Shown here piece by piece: positions 16,671 through 24,340 of a DNA stretch of 48,017 bases; positions within the stretch are counted from its first letter, which is position 1; the number at the start of each line of letters is the position of its first letter. The notes beneath the pieces are model-generated. The model saw only the letters and a program-made list of their open reading frames with translations, ran no database searches and was not told the DNA's origin. The DNA comes from an uncultured Muribaculaceae bacterium (GTDB lineage Bacteria > Bacteroidota > Bacteroidia > Bacteroidales > Muribaculaceae), in the NCBI GenBank assembly GCA_910579105.1, contig CAJTRT010000017.1, positions 1 through 48,017 on the forward strand, read 5' to 3'. Position numbers and translations under genes: made by a program.

Positions 16671-18650
16671 ATGAAAACAAATCTAAGTTCACAAATCAAA
16701 CTTGACCGCGTGCCCAGCCGCTATTATATGCCCCAGGGCGAGATAGAGGCAGCCGCCCTGACACGCGAGGAAAAAGTACATACCCGCATATTCGAGAGCG
16801 TGGCCGACGGCAGCTCTTATCTCGCCCGCCATGTGGCCGAGGTCATAAGGAAGAACGTAGCCGCCAAGAACCGCTGCGTCATAGCGCTGGGAGCCGGAAG
16901 CGCCACCCACGCCGTTTATACCACCCTCATAGAGATGTGCGCCCGCGGCGAGGTGTCGTTCGACAAGGTTATCGTGTTCAATCTTAACGAGTTCTTCCCG
17001 CTGGTGCCCGACGGCCCGTCGACTCTGGCGCGACTGCGCGAGGTCTTGCTCGACCACGTTGATATCCGCCCGGGCAATATTCACTCGATCAATCCCGCGG
17101 TAACGATGGAGGATATGTACGAGTATTGCAAGGAATACGAGCGCAAGATCGACGACTGCGGCGGCATAGACCTGACGATATGCGAGGTCGGCCCCCAGGG
17201 AGCTCTCGCCTTCAACGAGCCAGGCTCTCTCTCGACGAGTCTTTGCAGGCTGGTGCTTCTGTCGCCCGACCTGCGCCATATCATCAAGAAGGATTACAAG
17301 TGCGAGGCGACGCCCACCTCGGCTATCACTCTCGGCCTGGGCAACATACTTAAATCCGGCAGCATTATGGCCATGGCCTGGGGCGAGGCCCGCTCCAAGG
17401 TTGTCGCCGAGGCTATCGAGGGGCCTGTCACCGACAACGTCCCCGCGTCTTTCCTTCAGCTGCACAACAACGCCCGCGTGGCTCTCGACCTTTCCGCCGC
17501 TGACGACCTTACCCGCATCTCGCATCCGTGGATGGTTACATCCTGCGAGTGGAACGACAAGATGGTGCGCCGCGCCATCGTATGGCTGTGCAAACAGACC
17601 GGAAAACCGATACTGAAGCTCACCAACAAGGATTATACCGATTGGGGCCTCGGCGAGCTGGTGGCCCATTTCGGCTCGGCGTATACGGTGAACATCAAGG
17701 TGTTCAACGAGCTCCAGCATACTATCACCGGCTGGCCAGGCGGCAAGCCTGACGCCGACGACACATATCGTCCCGAACGTGCGAAGCCGTATCCCAAGAG
17801 GGTGGTGATATTCTCCCCGCACCCCGACGACGACGTCATCTCGATGGGGGGAACCTTCAAGCGTCTTGTCGACCAGCACCACGACGTGCATGTGGCCTAC
17901 GAGACTTCCGGCAATATCGCCGTGGGTGACGAGGACATGATGCGCTACTTCCTGATGATGGACAAGATCGCGCCGATGTTCGGCTTTGACACCGAGGGGT
18001 ATCAGAAACTTACGACCGAGGTCCACGACTTCGTGAAAGGCAAGGCCTCGGCCGGTGACGTGGACACCCCCGACATACGCGAGATAAAGACCAAGATCCG
18101 CGAAGCCGAGGCCACCATAGCCTGCGGGTTCATCGGAGTGAAGCCTCAGAACATCCATTTCCTGCGCCTCCCGTTCTACGAGACGGGCACCATTAAGAAA
18201 GGTGACCTTTCCGAACGCGATGTGGAAATAGTCAAGAACCTTCTCCAGGAGGTTAAGCCGCATCAGATTTTCGTGGCCGGCGACCTCGCCGACCCGCATG
18301 GCACCCACCGCGTGTGCACCGACGCTGTTCTTGCCGCCATCGACGAGCTGAAAGGTGAAAAGTGGCTCGAAGACTGCCGCATCTGGATGTACCGAGGCGC
18401 GTGGGCCGAATGGGAAATCGACCATATCGAAATGGCTGTGCCCATCTCGCCTGAGGAGCTCCGTTTCAAGCGTAACTCCATCCTCAAACACCAGAGCCAG
18501 ATGGAAAACGCTCCCTTCCTCGGCGATGACGACCGCCTTTTCTGGCAGCGTGCCGAGGAGCGCAACCGTGCGACCGCCGGTCTCTACGAATCGCTCGGCC
18601 TCGCTTCCTACGAGGCGATGGAGGCTTTCGTGGAGTACCATCCACTTTGA
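16671..18650 (+). CDS. Degenerate NagB-like domain fused to PIG-L (LmbE) deacetylase
   Basis: 659 aa. Residues about 35-285 have the glucosamine-6-phosphate deaminase fold, but catalytic positions are changed against the intact nagB next door. Asp72 corresponds to Asn106 (FNLNEF). Asp141 and His143 correspond to Gln176 and Ala178 (GPQGALAFNEP). Only Glu183 is kept, and the phosphate loop reads GAGSATH in place of PTGSSPL. Residues about 376-560 form a PIG-L/LmbE zinc deacetylase with PHPDDD (His384, Asp386, Asp387) and DPHGTHR (His543, His546) intact. Fusions of this kind are common in Bacteroidota and often labelled glucosamine-6-phosphate deaminase, a label that does not fit here. Deacetylation of an amino-sugar derivative, with the first domain as a ligand sensor or scaffold, is an inference. 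The start MKTNLSSQIKL is the usual one for the family. Confidence 0.85.
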   Translation: MKTNLSSQIKLDRVPSRYYMPQGEIEAAALTREEKVHTRIFESVADGSSYLARHVAEVIRKNVAAKNRCVIALGAGSATHAVYTTLIEMCARGEVSFDKVIVFNLNEFFPLVPDGPSTLARLREVLLDHVDIRPGNIHSINPAVTMEDMYEYCKEYERKIDDCGGIDLTICEVGPQGALAFNEPGSLSTSLCRLVLLSPDLRHIIKKDYKCEATPTSAITLGLGNILKSGSIMAMAWGEARSKVVAEAIEGPVTDNVPASFLQLHNNARVALDLSAADDLTRISHPWMVTSCEWNDKMVRRAIVWLCKQTGKPILKLTNKDYTDWGLGELVAHFGSAYTVNIKVFNELQHTITGWPGGKPDADDTYRPERAKPYPKRVVIFSPHPDDDVISMGGTFKRLVDQHHDVHVAYETSGNIAVGDEDMMRYFLMMDKIAPMFGFDTEGYQKLTTEVHDFVKGKASAGDVDTPDIREIKTKIREAEATIACGFIGVKPQNIHFLRLPFYETGTIKKGDLSERDVEIVKNLLQEVKPHQIFVAGDLADPHGTHRVCTDAVLAAIDELKGEKWLEDCRIWMYRGAWAEWEIDHIEMAVPISPEELRFKRNSILKHQSQMENAPFLGDDDRLFWQRAEERNRATAGLYESLGLASYEAMEAFVEYHPL

Positions 18651-18693
18651 AGAAAGATAAAAGCAAATAGCAAATAAGTGAATCATAGGTAAA

Positions 18694-18730
18694 GGAGCCG
18701 GCTGCCCGTGAGGGTGGCCGGCTCCGTGTT
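18694..18730 (+). terminator. Hairpin after the NagB-like/PIG-L gene
   Basis: Arms GGAGCCGGCTGCCC (18694-18707) and GGGTGGCCGGCTCC (18712-18725) pair over 14 bp with two wobble pairs around a GTGA loop. A weak T-rich tail (GTGTTTG) follows. Probable terminator of the upstream gene. Confidence 0.6.
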
Positions 18731-18775
18731 TGCGCTTGCCGCTGTGGCGCGTGCGCTTTTAAGCGCGGTTCAATT

Positions 18776-18809
18776 AAAAAGCCGTGCGGGCGTGTGCTCC
18801 CGCGCGGCT
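18776..18809 (-). terminator. Intrinsic terminator of the sigma factor gene
   Basis: Arms AGCCGTGCGGG (18780-18790) and CCCGCGCGGCT (18799-18809) pair over 11 bp with one wobble. On the minus strand a T-run (complement of 18776-18780) follows. It lies about 50 bases behind the sigma gene stop. Confidence 0.75.
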
Positions 18810-18859
18810 TCTGATGGGTCTATTATTTAGAGAGAAACTCTGTGTGCGGATGTCGCCGC

Positions 18860-19720
18860 TTACTGGCCGAGGTAGGTTTTCAGCAGGCGGGATTTCTGGC
18901 CTTTCAGGCGTCGGATTGCCTTTTCCTTTATCTGGCGCACGCGTTCGCGCGTGAGGTCGAATTTGGCACCGATTTCCTCAAGGGTCATTTCCTGGCAACC
19001 TATCCCGAAGAACATTTTCAGAATCTCGCGCTCGCGCTCGTGCAGCTGGTGCAGGGCGCGGTCAACCTCCTTCGACAGCGATTCCTGGGTGAGGGTGGCG
19101 TCGGCCATGGGGGAGTCGTCGTTGGTCAGCACGTCGAGGAGGGAGTTGTCCTCGCCCTCGACAAAAGGAGCGTCAACCGATATGTGGCGTCCGCTGACCT
19201 TCAGAGTGTCGGCGATTTTCTCTACCGGTACGTCGAGAGTCTCCGCGAGTTCTTCGGGCGACGGGCGGCGTTCGTTCTCCTGCTCGAACTTCGACAGCGC
19301 CTTGGATATCTTGTTGAGCGAGCCTACCTGGTTGAGCGGGAGGCGCACTATTCGCGACTGCTCGGCGAGAGCCTGGAGGATAGACTGGCGGATCCACCAC
19401 ACGGCGTATGAGATGAACTTGAAGCCGCGGGTTTCGTCGAACTTGCGGGCGGCCTTGATCAGGCCGAGATTCCCCTCGTTGATAAGGTCCGGGAGGCTTA
19501 GTCCCTGGTTCTGATATTGTTTCGCCACGGAGACCACGAAGCGCAGGTTGGCGCGTGTGAGTTTTTCAAGCGCTACCTCGTCGCCTTCGCGAATACGCTG
19601 CGCGAGTTCCACTTCCTGCTCGACGGTTATCAGGTCCTCGCGGCCGATTTCCTGCAGGTATTTGTCAAGCGACGCGCTCTCGCGGTTGGTGATAGATTTT
19701 GTTATCTTTAATTGTCTCAT
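18860..19720 (-). CDS. rpoD: Primary RNA polymerase sigma factor (sigma-70 family)
   Basis: Directs RNA polymerase to housekeeping promoters. The 286-aa protein lacks region 1.1, as the Bacteroidota primary sigma does. Region 1.2 is DKYLQEIGREDLITVEQEVELAQRI. Region 2 holds RANLRFVVSVAKQYQNQGLSLPDLINEGNLGLIKAARKFDETRGFKF and SYAVWWIRQSI. Region 3 contains NQVGSLNKISKALSKFEQENERRPSPEELAE. Region 4 ends with the helix-turn-helix MTLEEIGAKFDLTRERVRQIKEKAIRRLK, which reads the -33 box. The gene has its own terminator downstream and a TAACTTTG -7 box upstream (19747-19754, minus). It is divergent from rpmH. Confidence 0.95.
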   Translation of the reverse strand: MRQLKITKSITNRESASLDKYLQEIGREDLITVEQEVELAQRIREGDEVALEKLTRANLRFVVSVAKQYQNQGLSLPDLINEGNLGLIKAARKFDETRGFKFISYAVWWIRQSILQALAEQSRIVRLPLNQVGSLNKISKALSKFEQENERRPSPEELAETLDVPVEKIADTLKVSGRHISVDAPFVEGEDNSLLDVLTNDDSPMADATLTQESLSKEVDRALHQLHEREREILKMFFGIGCQEMTLEEIGAKFDLTRERVRQIKEKAIRRLKGQKSRLLKTYLGQ

Positions 19721-19746
19721 TTCGAATAGCGATAATTATCAAGATG

Positions 19747-19754
19747 CAAAGTTA
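19747..19754 (-). promoter_or_regulatory. Putative -7 element of the sigma factor gene
   Basis: TAACTTTG on the minus strand fits TAnnTTTG exactly and lies 27 bases before the start codon. No clear TTTG was seen at the right distance. Confidence 0.4.
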
Positions 19755-19867
19755 ACGCTTTTCGGCGAAACTTCATCGCGTTTTCCCGGTTAAAAATCCG
19801 TAAACGCTGGTTTGTCGGCCTCCGGGCGGTTAATTATGGCGTTGGCGAGGAGAAAGATCGCGGATTG

Positions 19868-19899
19868 TTTGGTCGTTAGCGGGAGATTTGTTAATTTTG
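19868..19899 (+). promoter_or_regulatory. Putative rpmH promoter
   Basis: TTTG at 19868-19871, a 20-base spacer and TAATTTTG at 19892-19899 match the Bacteroidota housekeeping consensus exactly. The leader to rpmH would be about 83 nt. Confidence 0.65.
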
Positions 19900-19988
19900 C
19901 ACCCTGAATTGTGGCCGCTGCGCGATGGCGCGAATGGGCTTCGAGAAAACCCGGAAACGGAGAAAAATAAACAAAACAACATACCGCA

Positions 19989-20144
19989 ATGAAAAGAACC
20001 TACCAACCTCACAACAGAAAGAGAGTTAACAAGCACGGATTCCGCGAGAGAATGTCTACCAAGAACGGCCGCAAGGTTCTCGCCCGTCGCCGCGCCAAGG
20101 GTCGCGCCCGCCTCACCGTTTCCAGCACCATCGGAAGCAAGTAA
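19989..20144 (+). CDS. rpmH: 50S ribosomal protein bL34
   Basis: A 51-aa highly basic protein starting MKRTYQPHNRKRVNKHGF and continuing FRERMSTKNGRKVLARRRAKGR, the near-invariant bL34 sequence. A short Bacteroidota-type tail (LTVSSTIGSK) ends it. It is a structural protein of the large ribosomal subunit. It has an exact consensus promoter upstream and a hairpin with T-run downstream. It is not next to dnaA or rnpA here; the neighbours are the sigma factor and an AraC-type regulator. Confidence 0.97.
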   Translation: MKRTYQPHNRKRVNKHGFRERMSTKNGRKVLARRRAKGRARLTVSSTIGSK

Positions 20145-20217
20145 TCCGTTTCCGTCGCGTGGCCTGGACGGCCAACCGAATTTTCGGGCAGCGCTCAGTT
20201 CTCGGGCAGCCTGAAAG

Positions 20218-20258
20218 CCGCATTCCGGAGCGATTGCCCCGCGGATGCGGTTTTGTTT
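20218..20258 (+). terminator. Intrinsic terminator after rpmH
   Basis: Left arm CCGCATTCCG (20218-20227) pairs with CGGATGCGG (20242-20250) with one bulged base, followed by TTTTGTTT. It lies 73 bases behind the rpmH stop and before the AraC-type gene. Confidence 0.65.
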
Positions 20259-20317
20259 AACGCGGGCTCCGCGTCCCCCTACTCCGCGTCTTTCTCTTAT
20301 ACTATGTTCGATTCGCT

Positions 20318-21412
20318 ATGGCGATAGAAACCATTTTCTTTATCTACGGCATGTGCGTCATGTTCTACTTCATGGCGGCATGGATGTTTTGGCGGCGGGA
20401 TTCCGGCAGACTTTCCCGCCTGGTGGTCATGCTGATGCTGACCATCGGATTGGAGAGCGTCAAGGATCTGTTTTTCGTCAACGGACAGTTTATTAACGAC
20501 ACGCTCCTGTGGCAGGCTGTCACGGCGGTGGATATGGTGGCAGTGCCGATGTACGCGTTCCTCCTAATCGAGCTGTGCCGTCCCGGGTTCCTGTGCCGCC
20601 GTATAATGCTTTCGCACCTTGCGCCGTTCGTCATACTGCCGGTGCTGTTCCTGATTTCCGGGTACGAGGTGTTCTATTACGCTGATGTGGCTTGGACGAC
20701 GGTCTACGGCGTGGGGTACGCCTTGTGGACGTTAAAGGAGATTCCCAGGTATAACCGGAAGCTCAAGGAACGCTATTCCTATGTGGAGCACGTCAATCTT
20801 AACTGGCTGCGGGTGATTCTGCTTTCGTTCTTCGTGATTCTCATCCTTTGGATTCTTGACTGCGTGTTCATGTCGTTCATAATAGAGAGCGCCTATATGG
20901 TTGTGTCGCTCGCGCTATGGATGTTTTTCGCGTATTTCCTCTACCGCCACGAACAGGCCATGAGCGAGCTTGCCGACAGCCCGCTCGCGGCTTTGACGGA
21001 TGGGGGCGGTGATGATGTTTCGCGGCAACCGGCCGGATGTACGGCGCCGGTGGCGAACGATCTCCATGTCCGTATCCAGCGGCTGTTCTCAGAGGAGCGT
21101 ATCTACCTTAACCCGCGGCTGAAACTTTCGGACATATCCAGGATGGTGGGGTCCAACCGCACCTATGTCAGTGATTTCTTCAACCGCGTGAACGGGAAGA
21201 CGTTCTACGAGTATGTCAACCGCCACCGCGTCGCCTACGCGTGCGAGCTTCTGACGGGCACGTCGAAATGTGTCGACGTTGTGGCCGAGGAGGCTGGGTT
21301 TTCATCCCGCTCCACGTTTTTCCGGGTGTTCTCGGCTGTCGTAGGGGTTACTCCGTCGGAATTCAGGCGCTCAGGCGGCTCCGTACCCCCCCCGAATCTA
21401 AGCGACTGGTGA
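20318..21412 (+). CDS. Membrane-anchored AraC-family transcription regulator
   Basis: 364 aa. Residues 1 to about 215 contain six or seven hydrophobic segments (from IFFIYGMCVMFYFMAAWMF to MVVSLALWMFFAYFLY). A linker follows, then a C-terminal AraC helix-turn-helix pair (residues about 265-355). The pair shows LKLSDISRMVGSNRTYVSDFFNRVNGKTFYEYVNRHRVAYA and then VDVVAEEAGFSSRSTFFRVFSAVVGVTPSEFRR. The family signature G(F/Y)SS-x-S-x-F-x-R-x-F is clear. The protein probably senses a signal in or across the membrane and binds DNA while anchored; signal and targets are unknown. The gene has its own terminator, and the two unknown envelope genes downstream are the nearest candidates for control. Confidence 0.88.
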   Translation: MAIETIFFIYGMCVMFYFMAAWMFWRRDSGRLSRLVVMLMLTIGLESVKDLFFVNGQFINDTLLWQAVTAVDMVAVPMYAFLLIELCRPGFLCRRIMLSHLAPFVILPVLFLISGYEVFYYADVAWTTVYGVGYALWTLKEIPRYNRKLKERYSYVEHVNLNWLRVILLSFFVILILWILDCVFMSFIIESAYMVVSLALWMFFAYFLYRHEQAMSELADSPLAALTDGGGDDVSRQPAGCTAPVANDLHVRIQRLFSEERIYLNPRLKLSDISRMVGSNRTYVSDFFNRVNGKTFYEYVNRHRVAYACELLTGTSKCVDVVAEEAGFSSRSTFFRVFSAVVGVTPSEFRRSGGSVPPPNLSDW

Positions 21413-21489
21413 AAAGCCGGTTGTGAATTTGGTACACCATTATTTGAATGATCGGGATGCTGCCGTTTATAAATTGGGATAATTTTTTT

Positions 21490-21517
21490 ACGCCGCGAAT
21501 GGCCCGCGGCGTTTTTT
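21490..21517 (+). terminator. Intrinsic terminator after the AraC-type gene
   Basis: Perfect 8-bp arms ACGCCGCG (21490-21497) and CGCGGCGT (21505-21512) with a 7-base loop, followed by TTTTT and preceded by a run of T. It could also work on the other strand. Confidence 0.75.
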
Positions 21518-21581
21518 ATTTGCCTAATTCGCGATGCCGGCGGTAAGAGACCGGCGTTGACCAATCCAACTTGCTTGCCTT

Positions 21582-22712
21582 ATGGAAAGAGTTAGACACC
21601 TTTACCGGGTTTTATTCGTGCTGTTCGCCGTCGTGTTCGCGATGTCGGACGCGTACGCTCAAAAATTCATTGTGGCTCCTTTCGCCGCGGATTCCGCCAG
21701 GATGACGCTTGTGACCTTGACTGATACTGTGTGGAAGGACGCCACGTCGCACAGTGTGAGAATGATTGAGCCAGGGGTAGAGTTCGATGCCGCCGCTCCT
21801 GTAATGAAATACGGCGCGGTCGCCGAGATTGACGGCAAGCATTACAGAATATCGTTCCGGGATCTTGAATTCAGCCCGTCAAACGCGCCGGAGGCTGTGA
21901 ACCCGATGTCGGCCGAGCAGCAACGGAGGCACACGGCTTTCGGAAAATTTTACGGCTCGACGGCTCCGATATGGGTCGGCGTGATGCTCCTTGCTGCGAT
22001 AGCGGTGTTCTTCTTCGCGGGCACGAGGTTTCCCCAGTGCAGGAAAGTGGGATGCGCGGTGGTCCCGGTATGCATAGCGCTCGTCGCCCTGCTCGAATTG
22101 GGAGGGTACTTCTTTCTTGGTAGTGACGCATTCTGGTGGTGCGATTACGACCGCTACGGATTCTGGGGCTCGCTGTTCCGGTTTATCCCGTTCGCCGGGG
22201 CGGTGGCTGTGCAGGTGATCAGCATCAAGTGGTATGAGATTCTTCTCTTTGATGATGCCGACAATGATGGCGACGACGGAGCGCGCCGGAAAATATCATT
22301 GAAGCCCGCTCTTTTCGGCATATTGTGCTGCATCCCTGTGGCTATTGTCTACGCGCTGGTGGCGCAGGCGTGGCTCGATTTCAGAGGCACCGCGAGCGAT
22401 GTGATAGGCGTGTGTCTGTTTTTCCTGACGCTTGTCGGCGGCCTGTTCATGGCGTTCCGCAAAAATGTGAAGACGTTCGGGAAAGCCAAAGGTACGGCCG
22501 TCACGGTGTTCACCATCATATACATTCTGGGTTGCGCGGTAGCGGTCGGAACGCTGATAGTGCTTCTGTTCCGGCTCTTGTTACAGATCCTTATTGTCGC
22601 AGGCATCGTGTTTATGATCATGGTGATCGGATCCTCCAAAACGCGGGTGAAAGATTCCTACGGCAATGTTTACGAAGAGGATGGTTTCGGTAACCGGACA
22701 CGTATCTATTGA
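21582..22712 (+). CDS. Unknown protein: secreted N-terminal domain plus five or six membrane helices
   Basis: 376 aa, no recognised family. A signal peptide (FVLFAVVFAMSDAYAQ) is followed by an extracytoplasmic domain (residues about 27-125) with small beta-type segments (VTLTDTVWKDATSH, AVAEIDGKHYRISFRDLEF). The rest is membrane: helices near WVGVMLLAAIAVFFFAG, VPVCIALVALLELGGYF, a Trp-rich loop FWWCDYDRYGFWGSLFRF, then FAGAVAVQVISI. A cytoplasmic acidic loop (DDADNDGDDGARRK) precedes three more helices. The C terminus ends in KDSYGNVYEEDGFGNRTRIY. It lies 94 bases before the next unknown envelope gene on the same strand. Confidence 0.7.
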   Translation: MERVRHLYRVLFVLFAVVFAMSDAYAQKFIVAPFAADSARMTLVTLTDTVWKDATSHSVRMIEPGVEFDAAAPVMKYGAVAEIDGKHYRISFRDLEFSPSNAPEAVNPMSAEQQRRHTAFGKFYGSTAPIWVGVMLLAAIAVFFFAGTRFPQCRKVGCAVVPVCIALVALLELGGYFFLGSDAFWWCDYDRYGFWGSLFRFIPFAGAVAVQVISIKWYEILLFDDADNDGDDGARRKISLKPALFGILCCIPVAIVYALVAQAWLDFRGTASDVIGVCLFFLTLVGGLFMAFRKNVKTFGKAKGTAVTVFTIIYILGCAVAVGTLIVLLFRLLLQILIVAGIVFMIMVIGSSKTRVKDSYGNVYEEDGFGNRTRIY

Positions 22713-22806
22713 GCCGGCGACGCCACATATGGGACGCGTATCATCCAATTACTTTATAGGAATAAATCAAAAGAAAAATCATTAATCTTAAATCACGAAG
22801 AACATT

Positions 22807-23379
22807 ATGGGTATGTTTGACAATCCGTTCGTCAGGTTCTGCACGTCGGGACTTGGAACAGGCACCACGGCGGGTAAGGCCGTCGGCCTCACGATTCTGA
22901 TAATCGGTTTCGCGTTCATCGCCGCGTTTTATGTGTGCAAGTGGGCTTATAACTTCTTCAAGAAGCGCAAAATGAGCAAGGCGGCTGCGGCAGGGGCGGC
23001 CATGGTGGCGTTGGCTATGCTTCCGGCGTGTTCATCAGGCAATGCCGCGACTGATAACGCCGGGCAGGATGAGAAGGTGGAGGCGGTAGAGCCTGCCGAG
23101 CTTGACATCAAGGGGCTTGAAGAGCTTGCCAAGAAGGATGGTGCCAATCTGACAGAGGATGATTATGACTTCCTCCTCGACCAGTTCGAAATCATCGCGA
23201 ACGAGATGAAAAGCCTGTCGGAAGAGGATGCGAAGAGCTATATGGACAAGATGGACAGTGAACGCGTCGGGGCTGTGATACTCGTATCCATGGCGGTTCA
23301 GAACGCGTCGAAAAAAGGGATTCTCACGTCAGCTCAGCAGAGGAGATTCGAGTCGCTGGTACCCGAGGATAAAAAATGA
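22807..23379 (+). CDS. Unknown envelope protein with internal lipobox
   Basis: 190 aa from the first ATG, no recognised family. Residues about 25-50 form a membrane helix (VGLTILIIGFAFIAAFYVCKW) followed by the basic turn FKKRKMSK. A second hydrophobic stretch then runs straight into a classical lipobox, AMLPACSSG. The remaining 110 residues are acidic and soluble (AELDIKGLEELAKKDGANL to the end). Met56 at 22972 begins MSKAAAAGAAMVALAMLPAC, which on its own would be a normal lipoprotein signal, so a 135-aa lipoprotein from an internal start is possible. The A-rich leader at 22755-22806 fits translation from the first ATG. A hairpin with a T-run (23472-23514) ends the transcript inside the 3' end of murI. 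Confidence 0.7.
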   Translation: MGMFDNPFVRFCTSGLGTGTTAGKAVGLTILIIGFAFIAAFYVCKWAYNFFKKRKMSKAAAAGAAMVALAMLPACSSGNAATDNAGQDEKVEAVEPAELDIKGLEELAKKDGANLTEDDYDFLLDQFEIIANEMKSLSEEDAKSYMDKMDSERVGAVILVSMAVQNASKKGILTSAQQRRFESLVPEDKK

Positions 23380-23471
23380 CGGTTCCGACAGCTGTCACGT
23401 GACGGCGGTCATCACCGCATGACAGCGGCGGTCATCCAGGGCAAAAACCTTTATAAGATAGAATAACCGCA

Positions 23472-23514
23472 AGCCGGACAGATTATCGTCAAAGGGTGAT
23501 CTGTTCGGCTTTTA
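23472..23514 (+). terminator. Plus-strand terminator reaching into the 3' end of murI
   Basis: Arms AGCCGGACAGAT (23472-23483) and ATCTGTTCGGCT (23499-23510) pair over 12 bp with one wobble, followed by TTTTAT. The right arm is part of the murI coding sequence on the other strand. Confidence 0.65.
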
Positions 23515-24322
23515 TCTGGCGGTTTAGAAATATCGACGCCATTGACGAGAACTTATCAGCGTCCTCGGTGGTCAGGTACTCGGTGGCCGCGCCGCAGGAT
23601 AGGCGGCGTTTCATTTCGGGGTGCCGGCGTAGATAATCCGCGAGGCTTTCCGCCACTATATCCCCTTGCTTGATTAACGCGACAGAAGGCGGCAGATACT
23701 GTCTTATCTTGTTCATTAGCAGAGGATAGTGGGTGCATCCGAGAATGATGGCGTCAATCGCGTCGTCTTCGCGCATGAGCGCCTCTGTTTCCTGTCGCAC
23801 GAAATAGTCGGCACCCGGTTTGTCGGCTTCCCCGTTCTCAACGAGTGGCACCCACATCGGGCAGCTGTGGGATGAGAACTTTATGTCGGGGTACAGTTTG
23901 CTGATTTCAATATCATAGGACCTGCTTCCGACTGTGCCTGGAGTCCCTACAAGGCCCACATGGCCGTTGCGCGTGCGTCCGGGAAGGCTTTCAACCGTGG
24001 GACGTATCACTCCGAGCACCCGCCTCGATGGGTCGATGGATGGCAGGTCGTTTTGCTGTATGGTGCGCAACGCTTTGGCAGAAGCCGTGTTGCAGGCGAG
24101 GATTACCAGCGGGCAACCTCTCGCGAACAGCTCGTTGACAGCCTCCAGGGTAAAGCGATATACTATGTCGAATGACCGCGAGCCGTATGGTGCCCTCGCG
24201 TTGTCGCCAAGATATATGTAGTCGTAGTCCGGGAGCCGGTTTTGGAATTCTTTCAAAATCGTGAGTCCCCCGTACCCGGAATCGAATACGCCGATCGGGC
24301 CTGAGCCGGATTGTCCTTGCAT
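23489..24322 (-). CDS. murI: Glutamate racemase
   Basis: Makes D-glutamate for peptidoglycan in the cytoplasm. IGVFDSGYGGLT (Asp14, Ser15) is the N-terminal signature. The two catalytic cysteines are Cys77 in LACNTASA and Cys196 in LGCTHYPLL, with the paired His198. The substrate loop APYGSRS is present. The 277-aa length is usual. The gene follows galE on the same strand after a gap that holds palindromic repeat copy 3. Confidence 0.94.
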   Translation of the reverse strand: MQGQSGSGPIGVFDSGYGGLTILKEFQNRLPDYDYIYLGDNARAPYGSRSFDIVYRFTLEAVNELFARGCPLVILACNTASAKALRTIQQNDLPSIDPSRRVLGVIRPTVESLPGRTRNGHVGLVGTPGTVGSRSYDIEISKLYPDIKFSSHSCPMWVPLVENGEADKPGADYFVRQETEALMREDDAIDAIILGCTHYPLLMNKIRQYLPPSVALIKQGDIVAESLADYLRRHPEMKRRLSCGAATEYLTTEDADKFSSMASIFLNRQIKAEQITL

Positions 24323-24340
24323 CTGGTTGATGGTATGCTT

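Noticed and set aside
16689..18686. A 665-codon open frame antisense to the NagB-like/PIG-L gene
   Set aside because: It mirrors the real gene over its full length, lacks any recognisable domain and is explained by the G/C-rich third codon positions of the sense gene.
23400..23440. Repeated TGACGGCGGTCATC-like units as a possible array
   Set aside because: Only two imperfect units occur, with no spacer regularity; too little for a repeat array or CRISPR.
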